From JAGVVZ01 sp964373165 (GTDB taxonomy: Archaea > Aenigmatarchaeota > Aenigmatarchaeia > CG10238-14): a stretch of DNA of 15,069 nucleotides. The notes beneath the pieces were generated by a model that saw only the letters and a program-made list of their open reading frames with translations, was not told where the DNA came from and did no database searches. The stretch is from assembly GCA_964373165.1 (NCBI GenBank), contig CAYJTF010000021.1, positions 1 to 15,069 of the forward strand. Direction: 5' to 3'. This document shows positions 1-6,702 of the stretch, piece by piece; positions within the stretch are counted from its first letter, which is position 1, and each line of letters opens with the position of its first letter. The position numbers were made by a program, and so were the translations under genes.

Positions 1-2
1 AA

Positions 3-482
3 AAATTTTTAGTTAAAAACAATAAAAAATTTTTAGTCAAAATACCGGACGAATGGGATAGTAATTATGATAATTTCTTAAAATCCACGAAACTAACTAT
101 AATTTTTTATGATTGGTTGAATGAAATATCAGAAAATCAAATTTTGATAAAATATAATATAACTCCAGGTGAACTTAGAAATAAACTGCTAATTGCAGAC
201 TGGTTATTTTACTCTATTTACGAACTATGTTTACTTTTAAAAATAAAAAATATTTTATCTTATATAAAAAAAATTAGAATTAGATTAAGATACGGTATAA
301 AAGAAGAATTAATTCCTCTAGTTAAATTACAAAGTATAGGTAGAGTCAGAGCTAGAAGATTATATAATTCCAATATTAAAGACATAGGAGATTTAAGAAA
401 AACCGGTATCAGTAAACTGACTAAAATTCTTGGAGAAAAAATAGCGTTTAGTATAAAAAAGCAATTAGGCGAAAAGGTATAA
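3..482 (+). CDS. Hel308-like Ski2-family helicase, C-terminal end (partial)
   Basis: The reading frame is open from the left edge, so only the last ~159 residues are visible and the true start lies outside the window; the TTG at 117 is internal. The visible part matches the C-terminal accessory domains of archaeal Hel308, a 3'-5' DNA helicase that acts at stalled replication forks. It shows a helical segment with DWLNE, then KYNITPGEL and ADWLFYSIYEL (visible residues about 35-80), followed by a helix-hairpin-helix region with IGRVRARRLY and DLRKTGISKLTKILGEKIA (about 103-150). These correspond to the ratchet and HhH domains of the family. The RecA-like motor motifs are upstream and cannot be checked. 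Stop is TAA. Identity as Hel308 rather than another Ski2 helicase is an inference from the tail alone. Confidence 0.8.
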   Translation, partial: KFLVKNNKKFLVKIPDEWDSNYDNFLKSTKLTIIFYDWLNEISENQILIKYNITPGELRNKLLIADWLFYSIYELCLLLKIKNILSYIKKIRIRLRYGIKEELIPLVKLQSIGRVRARRLYNSNIKDIGDLRKTGISKLTKILGEKIAFSIKKQLGEKV

Positions 483-509
483 AATAATAAAATCGGGTCC
501 TTTAATATG

Positions 510-596
510 TGGGAGAATGGGGATTTGAACCCCAGTTACCAGCGTTCTCTCTATGCCCCGAGGCTAGAGTCATAAACCAAACTAGACTATTCTCCC
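510..596 (-). tRNA. tRNA-Pro(CGG) with a probable 12-nt intron
   Basis: Read on the minus strand this folds as a cloverleaf. The acceptor stem is GGGAGAA/TTCTCCC with discriminator A. The D-arm is GTC...GAC with GG in the loop. The T-arm is TGGGG-TTCAAAT-CCCCA with a 4-nt variable region TAAC. The anticodon stem closes as CTAGC/GCTGG (one T-G wobble) only if the loop is 19 nt rather than 7, which means a 12-nt insertion. Removing about 545-556 leaves loop CTCGGGC, anticodon CGG at 558-560, hence Pro. The position matches the canonical archaeal intron site 37/38, which is cut by the splicing endonuclease at a bulge-helix-bulge; I could not draw a clean BHB. No CCA is encoded. A T-rich stretch follows the 3' end on this strand. 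Confidence 0.88.
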
Positions 597-638
597 AGAA
601 TTTTATATGAATATTTAATTAAATTATAAATTTGTACT

Positions 639-1022
639 TTATTCTTTTCCCAAAAATCGAAATATTTTATGAGTCACATATCCGATTGAAAAACCAAATA
701 CTAAACCAAATAAAACATCTAAAGGTCTACTTGCTAATATTATTATTTCATAACTTGAAATTATTATTGAGATAGGTAATAAAACAAAATGTAAGTTTAA
801 TTTTCTTTTTTCATAAAAAAAGGCAGTTGTTAGCGAGAATAAAATTATTGAACTCATACTTGGGAATGAATAATCATTAGGACATCTAGGTAAGCTAATA
901 CATGGTCTCTTTGCCTTTACTATATTTTTTATTATAGAACCAGATAAATAACTCAATGACACTATGAACAAGAACAATACAAAGATAGATATGTATTTTT
1001 TTATTTGATTTTTTCTTTTCAT
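639..1022 (-). CDS. Degenerate PAP2-superfamily membrane protein
   Basis: 127 aa with several hydrophobic segments (about 10-30, 57-70, 79-97 and 102-117), so an integral membrane protein. It resembles PAP2 lipid phosphatases, which dephosphorylate lipid carriers or phosphatidate. Motif 1 is intact: K32-x6-R39-P40. Motif 2 is SFPSMSS (52-58), where the family has PSGH, so the Gly and His are gone. Motif 3 reads ASR-PLDVLFG (97-106), where the family normally has SR, about 7 residues carrying the nucleophile His, then P-x-D; that piece is missing in frame. By family knowledge it should therefore be inactive as a phosphatase. It is last in a trmI-DUF371 cluster, 4 nt after its neighbour, and its ribosome site GTGAT overlaps the upstream TGA stop. 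Start ATG fits that site (3-nt spacing). Confidence 0.6.
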   Translation of the reverse strand: MKRKNQIKKYISIFVLFLFIVSLSYLSGSIIKNIVKAKRPCISLPRCPNDYSFPSMSSIILFSLTTAFFYEKRKLNLHFVLLPISIIISSYEIIILASRPLDVLFGLVFGFSIGYVTHKIFRFLGKE

Positions 1023-1026
1023 TTTA

Positions 1027-1449
1027 TCACATGATTTCTATACTAATTAAAATTTTCTTTTCAATTTTTTTCAAATCATTTATTATATCTCTATTTATAT
1101 CTATTGATGACTTATTTGCTAAAATAGCTAATGTTCTATCATCAATGAAGTTAGATTTTCTTATTATTATACTATTTTTATCTTTGAAAGTTAATTTTGG
1201 AGATCCCTGTGCTACTATTTCATCTGTTTTACCATTTATTAACAAACTCACTTTAATTTTTTTTCCTAGAATCAATTCGTTTTTTAATTCTTCATTGATA
1301 TCATAACATCCTTTATTGGATTTTATTGCTATTATACAGTCTCCGTTTTTTGTTAAATAATTTTGTTTAGTTATTTCGATTGTTGTCTTATGTTTTCCTA
1401 ATATATTTTCATGTCCATATGCAATTATCAGTTCTGATATCTTTTTCAT
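1027..1449 (-). CDS. DUF371 family protein
   Basis: 140 aa. It matches what I recall of the archaeal DUF371 family, whose signature is GHxN, then H-[KR]-T-T, then a TK...LTxxGDCI stretch. Here these appear as GHENILGKHKTT (12-23) and LTKNGDCIIAIKSNKG (about 32-47), with a conserved downstream segment around DDRTLAILANKSS (about 103-115). The function of this family is unknown to me; it is small, soluble, probably mixed alpha/beta, with no signal peptide. It lies 4 nt downstream of the tRNA methyltransferase gene and 4 nt upstream of the PAP2-like gene, so the three are almost certainly co-transcribed, which hints at a link with tRNA or RNA metabolism (inference only). Confidence 0.75.
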   Translation of the reverse strand: MKKISELIIAYGHENILGKHKTTIEITKQNYLTKNGDCIIAIKSNKGCYDINEELKNELILGKKIKVSLLINGKTDEIVAQGSPKLTFKDKNSIIIRKSNFIDDRTLAILANKSSIDINRDIINDLKKIEKKILISIEIM

Positions 1450-1453
1450 AAAA

Positions 1454-2197
1454 TCAATATAATTTTCTCGCGAATGTTAACCAGCCTGTATGCATAATAC
1501 CTAGAGTTTTTGGTCTTGTAAAAACCTCTGTTTGCCATTCTCTTCTTATATTTTCTATTGTTTTTAAATTAACAAAATTATATTTGTTGATTTCGTTTAT
1601 AACTAACTTCACTTGTTCTATGTATGGGGAAAAAATAACGAGCCATCCACCAATTTTTAGTGATTTATATGCGTCTTCTATAATCTTTTCTGCGTCTTTC
1701 ATATCTAATGTTACCATGTCTACATTTTTTTCTTTCATACCATCTGTTATATCTTCGTTTACTATCTTCACGTTTTTTAGTTTTAACATTTCTATATTTT
1801 TTTTAGCTGAATTGTAGAAATTTGTATTTTTTTCATAGGTTATAATTTTGCTATTTTTTAAATAATAACCTAAAAACATGCAGAGAAATCCAGATCCAGT
1901 GCCTGCGTCAATGATTATACTTTTATCTGGTATTCCTGTAATCGATAAAATTAGACTTGTGTCCTCAGGGGTTATTATTTGAGGTAGTCTCTTCATTTTT
2001 TTGTTTAAAAAATCAATCATTGTTGGTTTCACTATTATAAACATTTCATTAGAATGTGTGTATATTTTATCCCCCCAATCCATTTTTTTTATTTTAGATA
2101 AGTCTAAAATTCCATACTGTGTATGGAATTTTTCGTTGTTTAATTTAACTAGAAAGTTTCTTTTACCCATCAGCATTACATAATCTTCTTTTATCAT
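1454..2197 (-). CDS. trmI: tRNA (adenine-N1)-methyltransferase, TrmI/Trm61 family
   Basis: 247 aa, a normal length for the archaeal enzyme that uses SAM to methylate N1 of adenine 57/58 in the tRNA T-loop. A small N-terminal beta domain (1-70) is followed by a Rossmann methyltransferase domain. Seen directly: PQIITPEDTSLIL (72-84), equivalent to the family's QIIYPKD; the SAM-binding loop DAGTGSG (97-103); acidic YEK (121-123) at the end of strand 2; DMVTLDM (160-166), the catalytic-side motif; and the family's C-terminal signature RREWQTEVFTRP...MHTGWLTFARK (218-245). ATG start with GGGA just upstream. It is the first gene of a cluster with DUF371 and the PAP2-like gene. In archaea one homotetrameric TrmI can modify both A57 and A58; which sites apply here cannot be read from sequence. 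Confidence 0.93.
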   Translation of the reverse strand: MIKEDYVMLMGKRNFLVKLNNEKFHTQYGILDLSKIKKMDWGDKIYTHSNEMFIIVKPTMIDFLNKKMKRLPQIITPEDTSLILSITGIPDKSIIIDAGTGSGFLCMFLGYYLKNSKIITYEKNTNFYNSAKKNIEMLKLKNVKIVNEDITDGMKEKNVDMVTLDMKDAEKIIEDAYKSLKIGGWLVIFSPYIEQVKLVINEINKYNFVNLKTIENIRREWQTEVFTRPKTLGIMHTGWLTFARKLY

Positions 2198-2258
2198 ATT
2201 CCCAGTTAAATATGATTAGTTAACCAATATAAATCACTATAGAAATGAGCCGCTAGAA

Positions 2259-2384
2259 CTATTTTTTCTTCAAATTCTTCCTACAGGTTTTACATAAAGG
2301 GGCCCTGAATCCAAGCCAATTTACTCTAATAAGTCTTCCAACTTCTTTTATTGCTTTACCACACTTACTGCATTTTTTTTGCAT
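2259..2384 (-). CDS. 41-aa zinc-ribbon protein
   Basis: A complete small ORF of 41 aa, ATG to TAG. It has two CxxC knuckles, C5-S-K-C8 and C31-K-T-C34, separated by 22 residues that include VGRLIRVNWLGFRAPL, and a Lys/Arg-rich tail (RKNLKKK). This is the layout of a free-standing zinc ribbon that could bind RNA or DNA through its basic ends. AGGGA lies 6 nt before the ATG. It sits upstream of trmI on the same strand (61-nt gap) and is divergent from Nop5. I do not recognise a named family; tiny ribbon proteins of this type are common in archaea and some are ribosomal or transcription-associated. The coding call rests on the paired CxxC motifs and the ribosome site. Confidence 0.7.
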   Translation of the reverse strand: MQKKCSKCGKAIKEVGRLIRVNWLGFRAPLCKTCRKNLKKK

Positions 2385-2442
2385 TTTATCCCTTATATAT
2401 TATTTTGTATAATAAATTATATTTAATTAGATGTGATATCAT

Positions 2443-3504
2443 TTGAAGTGCTATATAACCGTTAGTCCATTGGGTGTATTTGGGATAAGCGAAAAAGGAG
2501 ATATAATTAAACACGTCCCATTTAGTAAGGACTCTATTTTAGCAGCCAAGAAAATGCTAGATACGAGAGTTCTACCAGAAGAGAATGATATTATATCTCA
2601 TCTTAAGAAAATAGGCTATAACGAGTTTATTTCTTCCAAAAGGAGCGATATATATGAACTTGAGCACAACAATTTTGGAGATAAACTGTTAAGAAAAAAA
2701 ATGAGAACTATAGCAAAAACAATTAATTTAAATGAACAGGATCTGAACAAATATTTAACAGATTTGGGTATTGAAATAACCAGAATAGAAACAAAACAGA
2801 CTGTAAAGAAAGACAAAATAGTTATGGAAGCTATAGATGCTATTGACGAACTAGATAAGTCAATTAACATTTTTGTTAGTAGATTACGTGAATGGTACGG
2901 TTTACATTTTCCTGAATTAAATAACATAGTAGATAACCACGAAAAATATGTCAAGATTGTATTTGCGCATGGCTTAAGAGATAATATTACGGATGAAAAT
3001 TTTTTAGAATTAGTCAAAAATAGTATGGGTATAGACCTTGATAAAAAGGATGAAGAAACACTAAAAGAATTTTCTAACAATATACTGAATTTATATAAAT
3101 TGAGAAATAGCCTTGAAGCATATGTCGAATTTGTACTTAATGAAATAGCACCTAATTTTAGCTCTGTGGCAGGACATTTATTAGCTGCGAGATTGATATC
3201 TCTTGCTGGTGGTTTAGAAAAATTAGCGAAAAAACCATCGTCAACAATACAATTGTTAGGTGCTGAAAAAGCCCTGTTTAGATATTTGCATGGTCACGGT
3301 AGGAGTCCTAAACATGGTAGTTTGTATATGCATAATTTAATTCAACAGGCACCATTCAATAAAAAAGGTAAAATAGCTAGAATTCTCGCAGCTAAATTAA
3401 GTATTGCGATTAAAATGGATTATTACGGCGATACAAACAAATCTAGTGAATTAAAAAAAGAACTTGAAGACAGAATAAGGGGAGTGATGCTAGAAAAAGA
3501 TTGA
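2443..3504 (+). CDS. nop5: Nop5 (Nop56/58) C/D-box sRNP core protein
   Basis: 353 aa, close to the usual archaeal length. It is the scaffold of the box C/D ribonucleoprotein that guides 2'-O-methylation of rRNA and tRNA: the N-terminal domain binds fibrillarin, the coiled coil dimerises, and the C-terminal Nop domain binds the L7Ae-guide RNA complex. Seen here: a beta-rich N-terminus (1-50), a helical coiled-coil middle (about 110-235), and the Nop domain with SSVAGHLLAARLISLAGG, GAEKALFRYLHGHG and PKHGSLYMHN, then KGKIARILAAKLSIAIKMDYYGD (about 310-332). The long Lys-rich tail of eukaryotic homologues is absent, as usual in archaea. Start is TTG; an in-frame TGA nine nt upstream limits longer starts, and TGTGAT sits 5 nt before it. 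It heads an operon that ends with fibrillarin, its direct partner. Confidence 0.95.
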   Translation: MKCYITVSPLGVFGISEKGDIIKHVPFSKDSILAAKKMLDTRVLPEENDIISHLKKIGYNEFISSKRSDIYELEHNNFGDKLLRKKMRTIAKTINLNEQDLNKYLTDLGIEITRIETKQTVKKDKIVMEAIDAIDELDKSINIFVSRLREWYGLHFPELNNIVDNHEKYVKIVFAHGLRDNITDENFLELVKNSMGIDLDKKDEETLKEFSNNILNLYKLRNSLEAYVEFVLNEIAPNFSSVAGHLLAARLISLAGGLEKLAKKPSSTIQLLGAEKALFRYLHGHGRSPKHGSLYMHNLIQQAPFNKKGKIARILAAKLSIAIKMDYYGDTNKSSELKKELEDRIRGVMLEKD

Positions 3505-3863
3505 ATAATAACTTTTTAATATTGTTTTCATCTATTAATACCATGACCGATATCCAGAGTCTATCTATGTTTCTACTCCTCGTTTTAGTTATTATAGTTG
3601 CTCTTGGCTCAATATTAATTCTGAAATCATCGTTGTATAGTTTTGATACACCAAAAATTTCTTGTTTTAAAGATGAAGATTGCGGACCAGCAACTTGTTG
3701 TCATGCCAACAAAGCTATAAATAAAGTTTACGGACCTAACTGCTTAGATGTTTCTTGTACAGAAGAATGTAAAAAAGGAACTATAGACTGCAGTTGTGGC
3801 AGAATAGCTTGTGTGAACAGCAAATGTTCTATAGTTTGGACAAAAAACAACTCTTGGTGCTAA
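3501..3863 (+). CDS. Membrane-anchored Cys-rich protein (eight-cysteine-cluster-like)
   Basis: 120 aa if translation begins at the TTG that overlaps the Nop5 stop (TTGA); an ATG at 3543 would give 106 aa. Neither start has a well-placed ribosome site, though GGAGTGAT lies 13 nt before the TTG. One hydrophobic helix (about 23-42, MFLLLVLVIIVALGSILIL) precedes a Cys-dense ectodomain with 12 Cys, beginning C-F-K-D-E-D-C and continuing with GPATCCHANKA, DVSCTEEC, DCSCGRIACVNSKC and a terminal C. The spacing resembles the 'eight-cysteine-cluster' domain proteins seen in archaea (from memory, not searched). The domain should lie outside the cell and be disulfide-bonded. Its place between two genes of an RNA-modification complex is unexpected; fibrillarin starts 1 nt after it. 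Confidence 0.75.
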   Translation: MNNNFLILFSSINTMTDIQSLSMFLLLVLVIIVALGSILILKSSLYSFDTPKISCFKDEDCGPATCCHANKAINKVYGPNCLDVSCTEECKKGTIDCSCGRIACVNSKCSIVWTKNNSWC

Positions 3864-3864
3864 T

Positions 3865-4533
3865 ATGGGAATAACGCCTCATAAGAAATTTCCTGGAATT
3901 TTTTTATTTAAAAACAATCTTGCTACAAAAAATTTAGTTCCCGGAAAAAGGGTTTATGAAGAACAATTGTTTAAGCACAACGGAATCGAATACAGAGAAT
4001 GGATATCTTTTCGATCAAAACCGGCAGCGGCCATAAAAAAAGGACTAAATCAATTTCCATTATTAGAAAAAATGAAAGTTCTTTATTTAGGTTTGGCAAG
4101 CTCTACAACAGCATCCCACTTTTCTGATATCGTCGGAAAAGATGGACTGATATATGGAATAGAAATTTCCGAAAGAGTGTTGAGAGACACTTTACCGGTT
4201 GCGAAGGAAAGAGAAAATTTAGTGCCTTTACTAGCTAATGGTAGGAACCCAGAGAGTTATTCATGGATAGAAGAAGTAGATCTGGTCTACGCGGATATTG
4301 CAATACCTGACATGACAGAGGTTTTTATAAGAAACTGTGAATTTTTCTTGAAACCAAAAGGTTTTGCCATGATAGCTATTAAATCTAGAAGTATAGATGT
4401 CACGCAGAAACCTCAAATAATATATAAGAATGAAAGGAAAAAACTAGAAAATAAATTCAATGTGGTGGATTTCATAACATTAGAACCACTTGAAAGGGAT
4501 CACGGGTTCTTTGTTTGTAAGGCAAAAAGCTAA
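3865..4533 (+). CDS. flpA: Fibrillarin-like rRNA/tRNA 2'-O-methyltransferase
   Basis: 222 aa, typical for archaeal fibrillarin, the SAM-dependent enzyme of the C/D-box sRNP that methylates ribose 2'-OH at guide-selected sites. The N-terminal domain has FPGIF, TKNLVPGKRVYEEQ and EYREWISFRSKPAAAI (about 9-57). The SAM site is YLGLASSTTASHFSDIVG (74-91), with Ser where most homologues have G in ASGTT. Next come IYGIEISERVLRD, DLVYADIA (about 138-145) and FAMIAIKSRSIDVT. The C-terminal signature LEPLERDHGFFV carries the conserved Asp-His. The gene begins 1 nt after the stop of the Cys-rich gene and completes the operon with Nop5; L7Ae is not in the window. The ATG gives the expected N-terminus. 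Confidence 0.95.
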   Translation: MGITPHKKFPGIFLFKNNLATKNLVPGKRVYEEQLFKHNGIEYREWISFRSKPAAAIKKGLNQFPLLEKMKVLYLGLASSTTASHFSDIVGKDGLIYGIEISERVLRDTLPVAKERENLVPLLANGRNPESYSWIEEVDLVYADIAIPDMTEVFIRNCEFFLKPKGFAMIAIKSRSIDVTQKPQIIYKNERKKLENKFNVVDFITLEPLERDHGFFVCKAKS

Positions 4534-4602
4534 TTTATAGGTTTCATCCAACCAAACATATTTCTTCCATTTATTAAATTTAGCTTCATTTTTAAAACAT
4601 TT

Positions 4603-4809
4603 CTATCTAATATTAAACTCCCCTGTATTTGCGCTAATTCTTCCATTATTCCAACCTCCGTGTATATTCAATTCAGTTAATTTTCTTTGGGCTATTGATA
4701 TTTCTTCGATTAAAACACTTTCTTGACAACTTCTACAGAAAATCCTTTTTTTGCCGAATCCATCTAAAAACCTTATCAATCTTGGGGAATGACATTTATA
4801 ACATTTCAT
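4603..4809 (-). CDS. Small zinc-ribbon protein, 68 aa
   Basis: 68 aa from ATG at 4809. An in-frame GTG at 4818 would add three residues, but the GTGAT containing it reads better as the ribosome site for the ATG (4-nt spacing). Seen: C3-Y-K-C6 and C25-R-S-C28, a classic two-knuckle zinc ribbon with an aromatic- and Arg-rich stretch between (RLIRFLDGFGKKRIF). A charged helix (ESVLIEEISIAQRKLTEL) and a polar tail with HGGWNNGRI follow. No family is recognised. The ribbon is plausible for nucleic-acid or protein binding. It converges with fibrillarin (69-nt gap between stops) and has its own 91-nt upstream region. Confidence 0.72.
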   Translation of the reverse strand: MKCYKCHSPRLIRFLDGFGKKRIFCRSCQESVLIEEISIAQRKLTELNIHGGWNNGRISANTGEFNIR

Positions 4810-4909
4810 TATAATCACTATTTTATTTTTAATTCATGTGTATACCTTATTTTTGGAACTGTAAAGTTTCTTTGAACGGAGAAAACAAGACTAATAAGCA
4901 CTCTTTTTA

Positions 4910-6010
4910 TTAAACAGATGCTAATAATTCTTCAAAAAAATTATTTAACTCATCAATATCCATATTAATTCCTATTGCTGATTTATGCCCGCCGCCAATG
5001 GCAGAAGGGACATTTATTTTTATCTTCTCTAATAATTCTACTAAATTGGTTTCTCTCTTGTTTTGTTCTATACGAATACTTATTTTGACCTTTCCGCCCC
5101 TCTGGTTTCTATTAACAACACAAACAATCCATTCCGGATACATCTTTCTGATTTTATCTGATAAGAAAGATGTAATCCCACTTAAATTTACTTTTTTTGG
5201 TTCAAACACTACAACTTTTTTATCTCTATAGAATGTCGCGGTTTTTTCAAAATCGTTCAGAGAGTTTTCTATTTCTGATACCATTTTCTCATAAAATTTT
5301 TTTACTGAGTACGAATTAGTCGTCAGTCCATTAATGAATTGATCCGGTCTATCTTTGCACTCGATTAAGCTTAATACAGAAGTTTTTGTTCCCTCCTCCC
5401 CTTTAACCATCCTTCCAGATCTAATCATGTCCCACATAATACCAAAAATTGAGTTTTCTATATCTTCTTGTGTTATCTTAGTTTTAATTAAATTTGGATA
5501 ATTTTTTTCAGTATCTTCAAATATTTCTTTGCATGTCTCAACTCTATGATCTTCTGTGACGCCTATACAACCTATCCAAGAAGCACCTTCTTCTGGAAAC
5601 ATTTTTTTCAAAACTTTGTATATCATGAAGCTTGTAGGAACAACTTTATTATCATTTTTTTCAAAAAATCTTGGATTCAGATATAACATATTACTGGTTT
5701 TTACGTCTTGACCGAAAATATGATGGTCTAAAATAAATCCATTGAATATATTTAATTTTTTCGGGTCTATAGACAGATCTAGAGTGACCGTTAGTTCAGG
5801 GTTTATTACTTTTAACGAGCTCAATAATCTTTTGTTTATACTGTTAGCTCCTCTTAGCGGAAATAAAACAGGATAGGATCCCGTCAAATTATTAACTATG
5901 ATAGAAAATAGTGCCGCCGAAGAACACCCGTCGCCATCATCATGATGTATCAGACAAACAACATCATCCGCCTTTAATTTTTTAAGAATGTTTTCTATAC
6001 TTTCAATCAA
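4910..6010 (-). CDS. DHH/DHHA1 phosphoesterase (RecJ-like)
   Basis: 366 aa. DHH-superfamily phosphoesterases are manganese-dependent enzymes that cut single-stranded DNA, short RNA or cyclic dinucleotides. The motifs are in order: HHDDGDGCSSAAL (22-34, motif I, DxD ligands), TLDLS with D78 (motif II), LDHH (94-97, motif III), VTEDH with D154 (motif IV position), and the C-terminal DHHA1 substrate-binding signature GGGHKSAIG (about 342-350). The motif I form resembles the archaeal RecJ-like branch (HxDxDGxxSA) more than NrnA/Pde2, so exonuclease activity is more likely than cyclic-dinucleotide hydrolysis, but this is inference. The start is TTG 14 nt after the HD gene stop, with only a weak ribosome site, so coupled translation with the HD gene is likely. 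No transmembrane segment. Confidence 0.88.
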   Translation of the reverse strand: MIESIENILKKLKADDVVCLIHHDDGDGCSSAALFSIIVNNLTGSYPVLFPLRGANSINKRLLSSLKVINPELTVTLDLSIDPKKLNIFNGFILDHHIFGQDVKTSNMLYLNPRFFEKNDNKVVPTSFMIYKVLKKMFPEEGASWIGCIGVTEDHRVETCKEIFEDTEKNYPNLIKTKITQEDIENSIFGIMWDMIRSGRMVKGEEGTKTSVLSLIECKDRPDQFINGLTTNSYSVKKFYEKMVSEIENSLNDFEKTATFYRDKKVVVFEPKKVNLSGITSFLSDKIRKMYPEWIVCVVNRNQRGGKVKISIRIEQNKRETNLVELLEKIKINVPSAIGGGHKSAIGINMDIDELNNFFEELLASV

Positions 6011-6024
6011 TTCGTCTAAATTCT

Positions 6025-6645
6025 TCAGTCTTCCTCACCGGCCTCTTGCATTTTTTGTCTCTTTAATAATTCAAATTGTTTCTCTAGTTTTAATTTTCCG
6101 TAATGATAATATTCTATTAGTGACACTAAGGTGTCGAGATAATGCAAAGTTAATGCCTCAAAGGATCTCGGTGGTGTTGGTCCGCCTTCACCGAAATGTG
6201 ACGCTACTATATGAATAACTTCTTCTGGAAAATTTCTAGAATACAATTCAGCTACAGCAAGCATTGTATGATCAAGCATTATTCCAGTTGGCTCTAAATC
6301 ACCGCTAGAATCTCTATTGTATTCAAATGCCTTCATTAGATCGTGAAGTATAGTTCCGGCAAGTAAATAATCTTCATTCAAACTGAGGCCGTATTGCTGT
6401 TTGAAGAGTTTTACAGCATCTGAGCAGAACTCTGATAATGTGACAGTGTGATTAAGCACATCTCTTTCAACAGGACCTAGACTAGATGATCCAACAGCAA
6501 AAACGCTTGCAGCCTTTTCTATCGCTTCTGCCTTATACTTCTGAAATTCTTTATTTGAAAGTTTCATATCTTTGATTAGATCAATTACCTTTTTTCTAAG
6601 GTCCTTATCCTTTATTTTTTCCGCTTGCTTTAACAATCTTTCCAT
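6025..6645 (-). CDS. HD-domain metal-dependent phosphohydrolase
   Basis: 206 aa. A helical N-terminal segment (1-60) precedes an HD domain whose ligands are all visible: H66, H101-D102 in GTILHDLMKAFEY, H126 in GIMLDHTMLA, H150 in IVASHFGEGGP, and D171 in LTLHYLDTLVS. The spacing, and the PEEV...SHFG...P...EALTLH.LD pattern, resemble the HD domain of YhaM-type 3'-5' exoribonucleases, without the OB domain of that protein. It could act on RNA ends or on a nucleotide; the substrate is not determined. It is the first gene of a two-gene unit with the DHH phosphoesterase. ATG start with AAGGTAAT upstream. The family call (HD hydrolase) is firm; the specific activity is not. Confidence 0.85.
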   Translation of the reverse strand: MERLLKQAEKIKDKDLRKKVIDLIKDMKLSNKEFQKYKAEAIEKAASVFAVGSSSLGPVERDVLNHTVTLSEFCSDAVKLFKQQYGLSLNEDYLLAGTILHDLMKAFEYNRDSSGDLEPTGIMLDHTMLAVAELYSRNFPEEVIHIVASHFGEGGPTPPRSFEALTLHYLDTLVSLIEYYHYGKLKLEKQFELLKRQKMQEAGEED

Positions 6646-6702
6646 AACATTACCTTAGTACTTTTTGGATAACATAATATTAAAAGGCTTTAGTATATTG
6701 GT

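Noticed and set aside
1..40. Apparent direct repeat AAATTTTTAGT at the left edge
   Set aside because: AT-rich codons for Lys-Phe-Leu-Val within the Hel308 reading frame, repeated twice; two units are not a repeat array.
2616..3080. A 154-codon minus-strand frame opposite Nop5
   Set aside because: Antisense shadow of a well-supported gene; Ser/Leu-rich with no recognisable motif.
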